Source of the DNA: Myroides profundi | GTDB taxonomy: Bacteria > Bacteroidota > Bacteroidia > Flavobacteriales > Flavobacteriaceae | Direction: 5' to 3' | NCBI RefSeq assembly: GCF_000833025.1 | Contig: NZ_CP010817.1 | Span: 1,860,001-1,924,000, forward strand | DNA length: 64,000 bases | Shown here: positions 16,246 through 24,898 of the stretch, in pieces | Numbering within the stretch: position 1 is the stretch's first letter | Layout of the letters: each line of letters opens with the position of its first letter | Translations under genes and position numbers: made by a program | The notes under the pieces: generated by a model | Database searches by the model: none | Seen by the model: only the letters and a program-made list of their open reading frames with translations | Told to the model about the DNA's origin: nothing

Positions 16246-19200
16246 ATGCGTTGGTTTTTTATATTTTTTCTGTTTTCTTGCCTCTCTTGGGGGCAAAATG
16301 TCCACTTTAAAACAATCACTACAAAAGAAGGACTTTCTAATAATTCTATTAATTGTATAGCAAATCACCCTGATGGGGCAGTCTGGATAGGGACTTGGGA
16401 TGGGCTAAACCTATTCGATGGTAAACAAGTAAAGGTCTACAAACACGACCCTAAGAATCCTAATTCTATTGGAGGTAATGATATTTATGCATTACTAAGA
16501 GATAAAGAAGATCGTTTGTGGATCTTATCTGATGGAAAACAGATTAGTTTGTGGATAAAGGATGATGTATTTCAGAATTATAGTTTTTCTAGTGAGCCTC
16601 GTGTATTGAGTTTAGATGAACAAGGCAATATTCTCGTACAGCTAGAATCAAAAAAGTGGTTCACTTTTAGAGGAGGTCAGTTTGTGTCTGTAGATGCTCG
16701 TTATAGTGGGGATATGGCAGATCACTTAGTGGAGGATGCAAGAAAGAAGTCACCTCAGTATTATGTACAAGCTAGTTTACTAGAAAATATACGAGAGCAA
16801 TTTCCCGAGTTTATTATCAATGCTATTGCAACAGAGGCTAACGGGAATACATGGATCGGTACTAAAAGTCAAGGTGTTTTTCTGTTAAGAGCAATAGAGG
16901 GGGAATATAAGATTATCGAAAACCACAAAGTAGATCCGCAGCATCCTTATAGTTTACTCAGTAATGAGGTGATGGTACTGCATATAGATAAGTTTGACAA
17001 TATATGGGTAGGGACTAAAGATGGTGGAGTCTCTATTCTACCGACGAATAAAGCAAGTCTTGATTATGTGTTTTCTCATTCAGAGAGACAACCTCATTTA
17101 CCACATGAGACCATTCGCGCTATTGCAGTAGATAAGCTAGGAGGTAGATGGATAGGGTATTATACACAAGGAGTGTTCTATCAAAAGAAGCGAAATGAAC
17201 CTTTCGTACCAGTTGTTATCGAAGAATATAAAGAGAATAAGGATTGGAATAGAGTACGCAGTTTATACTCGGACTCTCATGGTAATATCTGGATAGGAAC
17301 TTATGCAGGAGTAGTAAAAATAGAACAGGGCAAACAAGAGTTTTTTCAAGAGGGAATTACCAAGCATTTTATCAGTAATAGAACGTATGCTTTCGCAGAA
17401 GATATCAATCATTATCTATGGATGGGGAGCTGGGGAGGTGTGAGTAAGTATAATGCATTGACTAAAAAGTTTGAACCTTTTGTCAATCAAGATAAATTAA
17501 AGCAATACCATATTCGTCATATTTCTATTCAAGATAATTTATTGATTTTAGCTACTGAAGAACATGGGGTGGTATTCTACGATTGTCGATCTGGGGAGAT
17601 TAATATCATTAATCAAGAAAAAGGATTGCTAGGCAATAGTGTATTCTCTACTTATGCAGATGCTTTTACAGGTGATCTATGGGTGGCTACTTTAGGAGGA
17701 ATATCAGTATTTGATACTGACTATGAACTTAAGAAGCAAATTAGAGAAGAAGATGGTCTTCCTAGTCATTTGGTGTATAGTCTTACTCCTTCTCAGGATG
17801 ATGTTTGGATTAGTACTACTAAAGGAATAGCTTCAATAGACAAACATACTTATAACGTCTTAAACTTTAGTAATTATATTGGTTGGCAAGGACTAGAATT
17901 TTCTGAAGGAGCATATAGTCAGAGTAAAAAAGGCTTTCTGCTTTATGGAGGAAATAAAGGCTTAAATATTATAGATCCAGGACATCTGAGAAATGATCAA
18001 AAAGCTCCAGAATTTAGAGTCTTACTCAATGAACGTATAGCAGAAGAGGGGAAGGTTAGTTTTTTTGATCCAGATGAGAATAAATTGCGTCTTACACTCT
18101 ATCCTATAGGTTTTAATCAATATCCGATTAATCAATTTGAATATAGAATAGTAGGTCTTTTTGACGATTGGAGGGTTCTTCCTCAAAAAGAAGTTAATTT
18201 AGATGATTTAGACCATAAACGCTATCAGATAGAGATACGTGATACAGTACAAAAAGACAAGCGTATAGTATATATGATTGCTTTTGAAATCGAAAAGCCT
18301 TTCTTTCTACAGCCTTATTTTGTTATTTTATTTGTCATCGCTGGAGGGATGATTGTTTTATGGCGTGTACGTATCAAGCAAAGGAAGATGAGAAAGAGAG
18401 AGATCGAGCTTAAAAAACAAGTAAGAGATCGCACAAAGGAAGTGGAAGCACAAAAGAGACATCTCGCTAATAAAAATGAACAGCTTAGTATTCTAAATCA
18501 AGAGATACAACAACAGAAAGGAGAATTACTGAATCTACATAGCAAATTAAAGAATGACGATATAGAGATGGAGAATTTCAGAATCTTCTTGTTGTCTAGA
18601 ATTAAGAAGCCTATTGTCAATACATTGGGGATACTAGAAGAACTTAATGTAGAAACGACACAAAAGGAGGAGTTGATTAAAGTTTATGATATGGTTCGGG
18701 AGTGGAACTATATAGAGCAGGTTAAGGATTTTGATACTATAGAATTAGTAAGTGTAGAGATGACTTCTTTTATAGAGCACCTAAAAGAGGAGTGGGGAGC
18801 GATAAAAGAGAAGTATGGTGTAGAGGTAGTAGTGTGTAATGAAGTAGATGCTCAGTGGGTAGAAGTAGATTTATTGCGTTTTAAACTGTGCTTGCGTTAT
18901 CTGCTATACGAATGTTATAAATATTTAGAAGATAATCAGCAAATAACGGTTCGTTTCTATATGAAGAACAATGTTTTATATATTGATTTAGACTCTGTGA
19001 GTCATACTTTATTTGCGTTTTGGAATGACAACAGAAATTTTAGTCCTTACTATAGAGCTTTTGAGACTTTATTACAAAATCTAAATGGTACACTGATGAT
19101 TAATAGTCAGTCAGTGTTCTCTCTTGGCATATCTATTCCTTTAGTTCCATTAGAAGAGAATAAAGGGATTGAGAAAGGGAATTGGAATGAATTCTTAGAA

Positions 19201-19983
19201 GAGCTACAAGTGCTCCCAAAGGATAAAAACAATATTCTAGTGTATGCTAAAGAAGAGGATAAGGCAATTGTCAAACAGTTATTGGCTGGACAAGAAGATA
19301 CTAATTTGGTCTATAATCACAGTGTGAGTAGAGTGGTAGGGAATATAGAGCATTATAAGTATGACGCATTAGTACTTTATAATATTGAGATGTCTGATCG
19401 CACTTTATCTTTATTTGCACAGATTAAAAAACAGGCTCAGAAACAAAGGTTACTTATCTTTTATATTGCAGAGACAGTAGATTATTTTGTACAAGAGCAA
19501 TTGAGTCAATTGGGAGTTAGTGATTTTATTCACTTACCAGTTGGTAAAACGACCTTAGATAATATGGTTTTTAAGCGTATTCGCTATGATAAGGAAAACA
19601 AGGAAAGCAATACAGTCCTTTGGAAGGCGAATCTAACAGAGGATGTTATAGTGAATCTTTCACCTAATGAACGTTTGTTTAGAAAAGGAATGGAAATGAT
19701 GAATGCAAGATTTAGTGATGCCTCGTTCAGTGTAGATCAATTGACAGTAGAGCTAGGTATTTCTAAGATGAAGTGCTATCGTTTGTTTAAAGAGTTTGTA
19801 GAGCAATCTCCTTTAGAAATATTAATTGAAATGCGCTTACAAAAAGCAAAAGTATTGATCGAGAAAGGGGACTTGACAATTTCAGAAGTCTGTTTTGAAT
19901 GTGGTTTTAACGATCCAAAATACTTCAGTAAATCTTTTAAAAAGCGCTTTGAACATAGTCCTTCACACTTTAAAAATGACTAG
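16246..19983 (+). CDS. Hybrid one-protein sensor/AraC-type regulator with degenerate kinase and receiver (HTCS-like)
   Basis: About 1245 residues. The ATG at 16246 was chosen over an in-frame GTG at 16240 because it gives a clean signal peptide ending SWGQ. Domains in order: periplasmic Reg_prop beta-propeller repeats (recurrent NIWIGT, GNTWIGT), a Y_Y_Y domain (to about 680), a membrane helix (about 690-710), a coiled coil, a kinase-like region, a receiver-like region and a C-terminal AraC HTH (about 1140-1245). The H-box position reads LLSRIKKPIV with no histidine (about 778). The receiver strand reads DALVLYNIEM, so the usual aspartate is Asn or Tyr (about 1040). HTCS proteins normally sense a periplasmic ligand and activate an adjacent SusCD operon. 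That operon follows directly. Confidence 0.85.
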   Translation: MRWFFIFFLFSCLSWGQNVHFKTITTKEGLSNNSINCIANHPDGAVWIGTWDGLNLFDGKQVKVYKHDPKNPNSIGGNDIYALLRDKEDRLWILSDGKQISLWIKDDVFQNYSFSSEPRVLSLDEQGNILVQLESKKWFTFRGGQFVSVDARYSGDMADHLVEDARKKSPQYYVQASLLENIREQFPEFIINAIATEANGNTWIGTKSQGVFLLRAIEGEYKIIENHKVDPQHPYSLLSNEVMVLHIDKFDNIWVGTKDGGVSILPTNKASLDYVFSHSERQPHLPHETIRAIAVDKLGGRWIGYYTQGVFYQKKRNEPFVPVVIEEYKENKDWNRVRSLYSDSHGNIWIGTYAGVVKIEQGKQEFFQEGITKHFISNRTYAFAEDINHYLWMGSWGGVSKYNALTKKFEPFVNQDKLKQYHIRHISIQDNLLILATEEHGVVFYDCRSGEINIINQEKGLLGNSVFSTYADAFTGDLWVATLGGISVFDTDYELKKQIREEDGLPSHLVYSLTPSQDDVWISTTKGIASIDKHTYNVLNFSNYIGWQGLEFSEGAYSQSKKGFLLYGGNKGLNIIDPGHLRNDQKAPEFRVLLNERIAEEGKVSFFDPDENKLRLTLYPIGFNQYPINQFEYRIVGLFDDWRVLPQKEVNLDDLDHKRYQIEIRDTVQKDKRIVYMIAFEIEKPFFLQPYFVILFVIAGGMIVLWRVRIKQRKMRKREIELKKQVRDRTKEVEAQKRHLANKNEQLSILNQEIQQQKGELLNLHSKLKNDDIEMENFRIFLLSRIKKPIVNTLGILEELNVETTQKEELIKVYDMVREWNYIEQVKDFDTIELVSVEMTSFIEHLKEEWGAIKEKYGVEVVVCNEVDAQWVEVDLLRFKLCLRYLLYECYKYLEDNQQITVRFYMKNNVLYIDLDSVSHTLFAFWNDNRNFSPYYRAFETLLQNLNGTLMINSQSVFSLGISIPLVPLEENKGIEKGNWNEFLEELQVLPKDKNNILVYAKEEDKAIVKQLLAGQEDTNLVYNHSVSRVVGNIEHYKYDALVLYNIEMSDRTLSLFAQIKKQAQKQRLLIFYIAETVDYFVQEQLSQLGVSDFIHLPVGKTTLDNMVFKRIRYDKENKESNTVLWKANLTEDVIVNLSPNERLFRKGMEMMNARFSDASFSVDQLTVELGISKMKCYRLFKEFVEQSPLEILIEMRLQKAKVLIEKGDLTISEVCFECGFNDPKYFSKSFKKRFEHSPSHFKND

Positions 19984-20068
19984 AAGAATGTGTAGAATAG
20001 ATTATCCTAGTGTTAACTAAAGGTTATTGTCCAAATAGTACACTACTCTGATATAGAATTAGTCTTTT

Positions 20069-20105
20069 ACTGAAAGATTATTACACTTGACTGAAAGAAA
20101 ATTAC
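20069..20105 (+). promoter_or_regulatory. Tandem direct repeat, probable operator of the AraC-type regulator
   Basis: ACTGAAAGATTATTAC (20069-20084) and ACTGAAAGAAAATTAC (20090-20105) match at 14 of 16 positions with a 21-bp period, so both face the same side of the helix. The pair lies 60-96 bp upstream of the susC start, where an AraC-family activator would bind. No TAnnTTTG box is seen between it and the ATG, consistent with an activator-dependent promoter. Confidence 0.6.
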
Positions 20106-20164
20106 CCCTGTATTATACAAAGCAGAAGTACTTTCGAAAGTGAAATATCAATGTAATCAATCTT

Positions 20165-23100
20165 ATGAAAAGACATTTCTTAGTATGGCTGTTATGTATA
20201 GGAGGTAGTACTTTCTTACATGCACAAGTGATAGTAAAGGGAAAGGTAGCAGGCAAAAGTGATGGCCTACCTGTTTCTTTTGCTACAGTAATCGCGAATA
20301 AGGACAATTCTACTTGGGTAACTACGGATGCCGATGGGAATTTTACGCTAGAATTAGCCAAAGAAGCAGGTACTCTTTCTGTGGAGTATTTAGGGTACAA
20401 AACAAAAACGATCAACTATCAAGGCGCTCAATTAGTAAGTATCCTTTTAGAACAAGACAGCAATATCTTAGATGAGGTCGTTTTAATTGGATATGGAGCT
20501 TCAAAGAAAAAAGATATTACCACTTCGATTGCAACAGTGGATAATATTAAGCAAGTTGCCTCTAGACCAGTGTCTAATTTAAGTGATTTCTTACAAGGAC
20601 AAGTTGCTGGGGTAACTGTAACACAGCAAGGAGGAGATCCTTCTGAGAGCAGTAAGATGGTTATCCGTGGTTCAGGTTCATTAGCTAATGAAGCACCACT
20701 TACTGTAGTAGATGGTGTCCCTTATTATGGACCAGCAATTAGCCCAAATGATATTGAATCTGTATCTATCTTAAAAGATGCAGCTGCAGCTGCAATCTAC
20801 GGAGCTCAGGCTGCTTCAGGAGTAATTGTAATTACAACTAAAAAAGGAGTAAAGGGAGATCCTAGTGTTTCTTTAAATGTGTATACAGGTTTTTCAAAAG
20901 CTACAAACTTACCAACGCCATTAGATGCACAAGGGCAAGCTTCTGTATATAATATGGCTGCAGATAATGCAGGAGTACCTAGGCAGTCTGCGCATGATGC
21001 TCTACTTAATCCATGGGGACAAGTGAATAGAACAAATTGGATGGATGAAATCTTTAGAACTGCAGCTATGCACAATGTAGATGCTAGTATTTCTGGAGCT
21101 TCTGACCATACGAATTATTTTGCTTCTCTTGGGTATAATAAAAAAGAAGGAACTTTAATAGGAACATTTTCTGAACGTTATAACTTTAGATTAAAGGCAG
21201 ATACTAAGCTGACTGATAAAGTTACTATTGGAGAGAATGTATACTACTCTAATACGAATGCTATTGGCACTAATACTACAAGTTCTTATTCAGGAAGTGT
21301 CATCAGTGCTTTATATATGCCTTCTGCAGCGCCTGTATACGATGCTGATGGTAAATTTGGAGGAGTAGTACCTCATGATTTAGCACAGTTTGCTGGAGCG
21401 TATGGAGATGTATATAATCCAGTAGCATTACTGTTAAGACCTACAACATCTAATCCAACGAATTTCTTAAATGCCAATGTGTATTTAAACTATGATATCG
21501 TTGATGGATTATCCTTCAAAACTTCTTACAGTTATGATTACACAAGTAATAAGTATAAGAAATTTACGCCTAAGGCACCAGAGTTAGGAAGAACAAACTT
21601 AAATAATTACCTATTAGAAAATAACTACGAAAAGACCCATTGGATATGGGATAACCAGTTGACTTACCACAAGACATTTGGTAAGCATGATGTTAATTTA
21701 ACGGCTATCCATTCAGCACAAAAAACAAATTACGACTATATTTCTGTTCAAGGAGAAGGTTTTGGAAGTGAAGAATCATTTAACCAGTATATGGGGAATG
21801 CCTCTATCATCAGAAAGCCAGTTACAGAGGTGTATGAAGATGCATTAACTTCTTTGATAGGACGTGTGATGTATAACTTCGATGATCGATATTTTGTATC
21901 GGGAAGTTTGCGTAAGGACACTACTTCACGTCTAGCTAAGAATAACCAATCAGAAGTATTCCCTTCTGCGTCTGTGGGGTGGAGAATATCACAAGAGAAC
22001 TTCTTTAATGTAAATGCAATAAGTGAATTAAAATTAAGAGCTTCTTGGGGACAAATCGGGAATATTAATTCTGTAGGCTATTATTCTTTTGATGTACCAC
22101 TTAGCAATAGTGATATTATTATGGGAGAAGATGGTATGCTTACAGGTAAAGGAACTTATGTAAACCGTCAGTCTAACCCTAACTTAAAGTGGGAAACATC
22201 AGAATCTTTTGATATTGGGCTAGATGCTGCTTTCTTTAACGGACGTTTAAACGTAGTGGCTGATTACTTTAGTAAGCGTACTAAAGGGATGATTATTCCA
22301 GGATTAGAAGATGCTCATCATGGTACAGCGGCAGCAGATGTAAATGGTGGTGAAGTACTGAATAAAGGTATTGAATTGTCATTGAGTTATAATGATCATA
22401 TAGGAGACTTAAACTATAAGATTTTTGGAAATGCAAGTTTCTTAGAAAATGAACTAGTAAACTTAAATGGATATAACCAAAGTGGAATAGACTATATCGC
22501 CCATGGAGATAATGTTCGTGGGGTGCTTTCTCCATATAGATCTGTAGTAGGTAGACCGCTTTACTCTACTTATTTAGTTCCTTATTTGGGAATCTTCCAG
22601 TCGCAATCAGAGATTGATGCGCACCGTTCTAATGAGGGTAAATTAATACAACCTAATGCTAAACCTGGTGACTTTAAGTTCGAAGACAGCAATGGAGATG
22701 GTAAGATAGATAATAATGATAAGCAGTTTATGAACGCTTATTTACCTAAGATTACTTATAGTTTTGGTTTAAACTTAGAATATAAAAACTTTGATCTAAG
22801 TATGTTCTTCCAAGGAGTAGGTGATGTGAAAGTATTCAACGGATATAAGTTCACAGCTTACAATGCTTCTTTACAAGGATATAATTTAGATAGTCGTGTG
22901 ATGGGAGCATGGACTCCTGATAATCCGAATGCTAGTCTTCCTAGATTATCTACTAAAGATGATAATCAGAACTATGGAACGACTTCTAGTTGGTACTTAG
23001 AAGATGCTTCTTATTTACGATTAAAGAACTTAACAATCGGATACACTATGCCTAAGAGTGTAATGAATAGTCTATCCCCTAAATCTAGTTTAAGAATATT

Positions 23101-23233
23101 CATGTCTGGAGATAATTTATTTACGATTACTGGATATGATGGTATAGATCCAGAAGTAGGAGGTGTAGGAATGGACGTAGCAAGATATCCTGTGTCAAGA
23201 ACAATATCAGGAGGTTTCTTATTTACTTTTTAA
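20165..23233 (+). CDS. SusC/RagA-family TonB-linked outer-membrane transporter
   Basis: A 1022-residue protein. It has a signal peptide ending LHAQ (about residue 20), a CarboxypepD_reg-like domain (about 25-105), the SusC plug with DEVVLIGYGASKKKD, VRGSGSLANEAPLTVVDG and SILKDAAAAAIYGAQAASG, and a 22-strand-type barrel ending in F. SusC transporters import oligomeric nutrients with a SusD lid. The two downstream hydrolases act on phosphate esters, so the cargo is more likely a phosphorylated compound than a plain glycan. It is the first gene of the operon, 12 bp before susD. Confidence 0.93.
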   Translation: MKRHFLVWLLCIGGSTFLHAQVIVKGKVAGKSDGLPVSFATVIANKDNSTWVTTDADGNFTLELAKEAGTLSVEYLGYKTKTINYQGAQLVSILLEQDSNILDEVVLIGYGASKKKDITTSIATVDNIKQVASRPVSNLSDFLQGQVAGVTVTQQGGDPSESSKMVIRGSGSLANEAPLTVVDGVPYYGPAISPNDIESVSILKDAAAAAIYGAQAASGVIVITTKKGVKGDPSVSLNVYTGFSKATNLPTPLDAQGQASVYNMAADNAGVPRQSAHDALLNPWGQVNRTNWMDEIFRTAAMHNVDASISGASDHTNYFASLGYNKKEGTLIGTFSERYNFRLKADTKLTDKVTIGENVYYSNTNAIGTNTTSSYSGSVISALYMPSAAPVYDADGKFGGVVPHDLAQFAGAYGDVYNPVALLLRPTTSNPTNFLNANVYLNYDIVDGLSFKTSYSYDYTSNKYKKFTPKAPELGRTNLNNYLLENNYEKTHWIWDNQLTYHKTFGKHDVNLTAIHSAQKTNYDYISVQGEGFGSEESFNQYMGNASIIRKPVTEVYEDALTSLIGRVMYNFDDRYFVSGSLRKDTTSRLAKNNQSEVFPSASVGWRISQENFFNVNAISELKLRASWGQIGNINSVGYYSFDVPLSNSDIIMGEDGMLTGKGTYVNRQSNPNLKWETSESFDIGLDAAFFNGRLNVVADYFSKRTKGMIIPGLEDAHHGTAAADVNGGEVLNKGIELSLSYNDHIGDLNYKIFGNASFLENELVNLNGYNQSGIDYIAHGDNVRGVLSPYRSVVGRPLYSTYLVPYLGIFQSQSEIDAHRSNEGKLIQPNAKPGDFKFEDSNGDGKIDNNDKQFMNAYLPKITYSFGLNLEYKNFDLSMFFQGVGDVKVFNGYKFTAYNASLQGYNLDSRVMGAWTPDNPNASLPRLSTKDDNQNYGTTSSWYLEDASYLRLKNLTIGYTMPKSVMNSLSPKSSLRIFMSGDNLFTITGYDGIDPEVGGVGMDVARYPVSRTISGGFLFTF

Positions 23234-23245
23234 TCACTTATAATT

Positions 23246-24835
23246 ATGAAAAAATATAGTTTATCTAAATATAGCTTAGTATTAGGTTTATCAGCAATCT
23301 TATCACTAGGAGCTTGTAGTTCTGATTTTACAGAGTTAGATCCAAAAGGAAATACATCTTATGAGAATTTCTGGAAAACAGAGCAGGATGCTACAGAGGC
23401 GGCTAATAGCTTGTATCAGATGATGATGGAAGATGAAATGTTTGGGAGAGGATTCTTTTGGTATATTAATGCTTCTGACGATATGGTAACAGGACGTCTT
23501 AATGCAACAGCAGACAATATTAAAAACTTTAACCTAAATGGGGATGAGGGTTATATCAATGGTATTTATCAAAATGCTTATAAAGTAATCCGAAGAGCTA
23601 ATGATATCATTGTTAATGTTCCTGGAATGAAAATCAGTGAATCATTAAAAAAGAGAGTACTAGGTGAGGCTTATTTTATGCGTGGTTTCTTTTATTTCTG
23701 GCTAGCGCATACATATGGAGATAATGGAAATAACGGTGGTGTGCCTATTATTACAGAGGCTAATATGTCGCAGCCAGCAGGTAGCTATACAAGGCCAAAA
23801 AGCGTGATTGAGAACTATGACCATATCGTTCAGGATTTGACAAAAGCATCAGAGTTATTGCCTCTTTTTACTTCTTATTCAGCTGATAATTATGGTAGAG
23901 CACATAAAGATGCTGCTTTAGCCTATATCGCAAAGACTTATTTATATTGGGCACAATATGACTCTTCTAAGTTTAATGAAGTAATTAAGTATGCAGATGC
24001 AGTTACAAATTCTGGATCAGGAAGAGCACTTGTCAATACAGGTAATCCTTCTAAAGATTACAGAGAATTACACAGTGCTTTAAACAACTGGAAGAGTGAG
24101 TATATCTGGTCTGTAAACTCTGGAATAGAAGGAGGGAGTATTCTTCCGGGCTGTATGTTAGAGAACAAAGGATGGGGAGCTTATAACGGATGGGGGTATT
24201 TTACACCTACAGAAGGACTATATCAAGAGTTCGAAAAAGGGGATGCACGTAGAGCAGTAACGCTAATGGTCTTCGGAGATGAGTTTAGCTACTTTGGGCA
24301 AACCAAAAGATATTCTTCAGAGAACTCGATGTCTGGACTTCAGTTTAACAAATATATGTATGAGTATAGTACAGAAGATGCTTTAGGGAAGTTTATCAAT
24401 ATGAATGGAGATAAACCAACAACAAACTACAATGTTCCTCTAATGCGCTATGCTGAGATTTTATTAATGAAGGCTGAAGCTCAAATCATGTTAGGGCAGA
24501 ATGGTGATCAGGCATTAAATCAGGTGCGTAAGCGCGCTGGATTAGCACCTAAGAATGGGGCGACGATGACAGACTTAAAACATGAGAGAAGAGTAGAGTT
24601 AGCTGGAGAATTTGCAAATAGACATTTTGACTTAGTAAGATGGGGAGATGCAAAAGAGGCTTATGGAAAACCTCTTTATGGAAGAATTCATGAAGATCGT
24701 TCTAACCCTGATTCTCCTTATAAGGTATCAGAGGTATGGAAAGCTAGAAACTTTGACGCAAGTTATATGCATGTATGGCCAATACCGAATAGGGCTGTAC
24801 AATCATCAGGAATACAACAAAACGTAGGATGGTAA
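23246..24835 (+). CDS. SusD/RagB-family nutrient-binding lipoprotein
   Basis: A 529-residue protein with a lipoprotein signal peptide ending LGAC (Cys24) followed by acidic residues typical of surface-exported Bacteroidota lipoproteins. The N-terminus (FTELDPKGNTSYENFWKTEQ) and C-terminus (NQVRKRAGL, HERRVELAGEFANRHFDLVRWG) are standard SusD signatures, with TPR-like helices between. It caps the SusC barrel and selects the ligand. A terminator 20 bp beyond its stop separates it from the hydrolase genes. Confidence 0.93.
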   Translation: MKKYSLSKYSLVLGLSAILSLGACSSDFTELDPKGNTSYENFWKTEQDATEAANSLYQMMMEDEMFGRGFFWYINASDDMVTGRLNATADNIKNFNLNGDEGYINGIYQNAYKVIRRANDIIVNVPGMKISESLKKRVLGEAYFMRGFFYFWLAHTYGDNGNNGGVPIITEANMSQPAGSYTRPKSVIENYDHIVQDLTKASELLPLFTSYSADNYGRAHKDAALAYIAKTYLYWAQYDSSKFNEVIKYADAVTNSGSGRALVNTGNPSKDYRELHSALNNWKSEYIWSVNSGIEGGSILPGCMLENKGWGAYNGWGYFTPTEGLYQEFEKGDARRAVTLMVFGDEFSYFGQTKRYSSENSMSGLQFNKYMYEYSTEDALGKFINMNGDKPTTNYNVPLMRYAEILLMKAEAQIMLGQNGDQALNQVRKRAGLAPKNGATMTDLKHERRVELAGEFANRHFDLVRWGDAKEAYGKPLYGRIHEDRSNPDSPYKVSEVWKARNFDASYMHVWPIPNRAVQSSGIQQNVGW

Positions 24836-24854
24836 TTTAATTTCAAAACCAATT

Positions 24855-24890
24855 GAGGGCTACCTTTTTGGGGCTAGCCCTCTTTTTTAT
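24855..24890 (+). terminator. Intra-operon terminator/attenuator after susD
   Basis: GAGGGCTA pairs with TAGCCCTC (8 bp, 12-nt loop) and is followed by a T-run. It ends only about 10 bp before the next start codon, so it probably lets only part of the transcripts read into the phosphatase genes. Confidence 0.75.
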
Positions 24891-24898
24891 GCAACACA

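Noticed and set aside
20113..20415. Minus-strand frame opposite the start of susC
   Set aside because: Antisense shadow of a strongly supported SusC signal peptide and CarboxypepD_reg domain.
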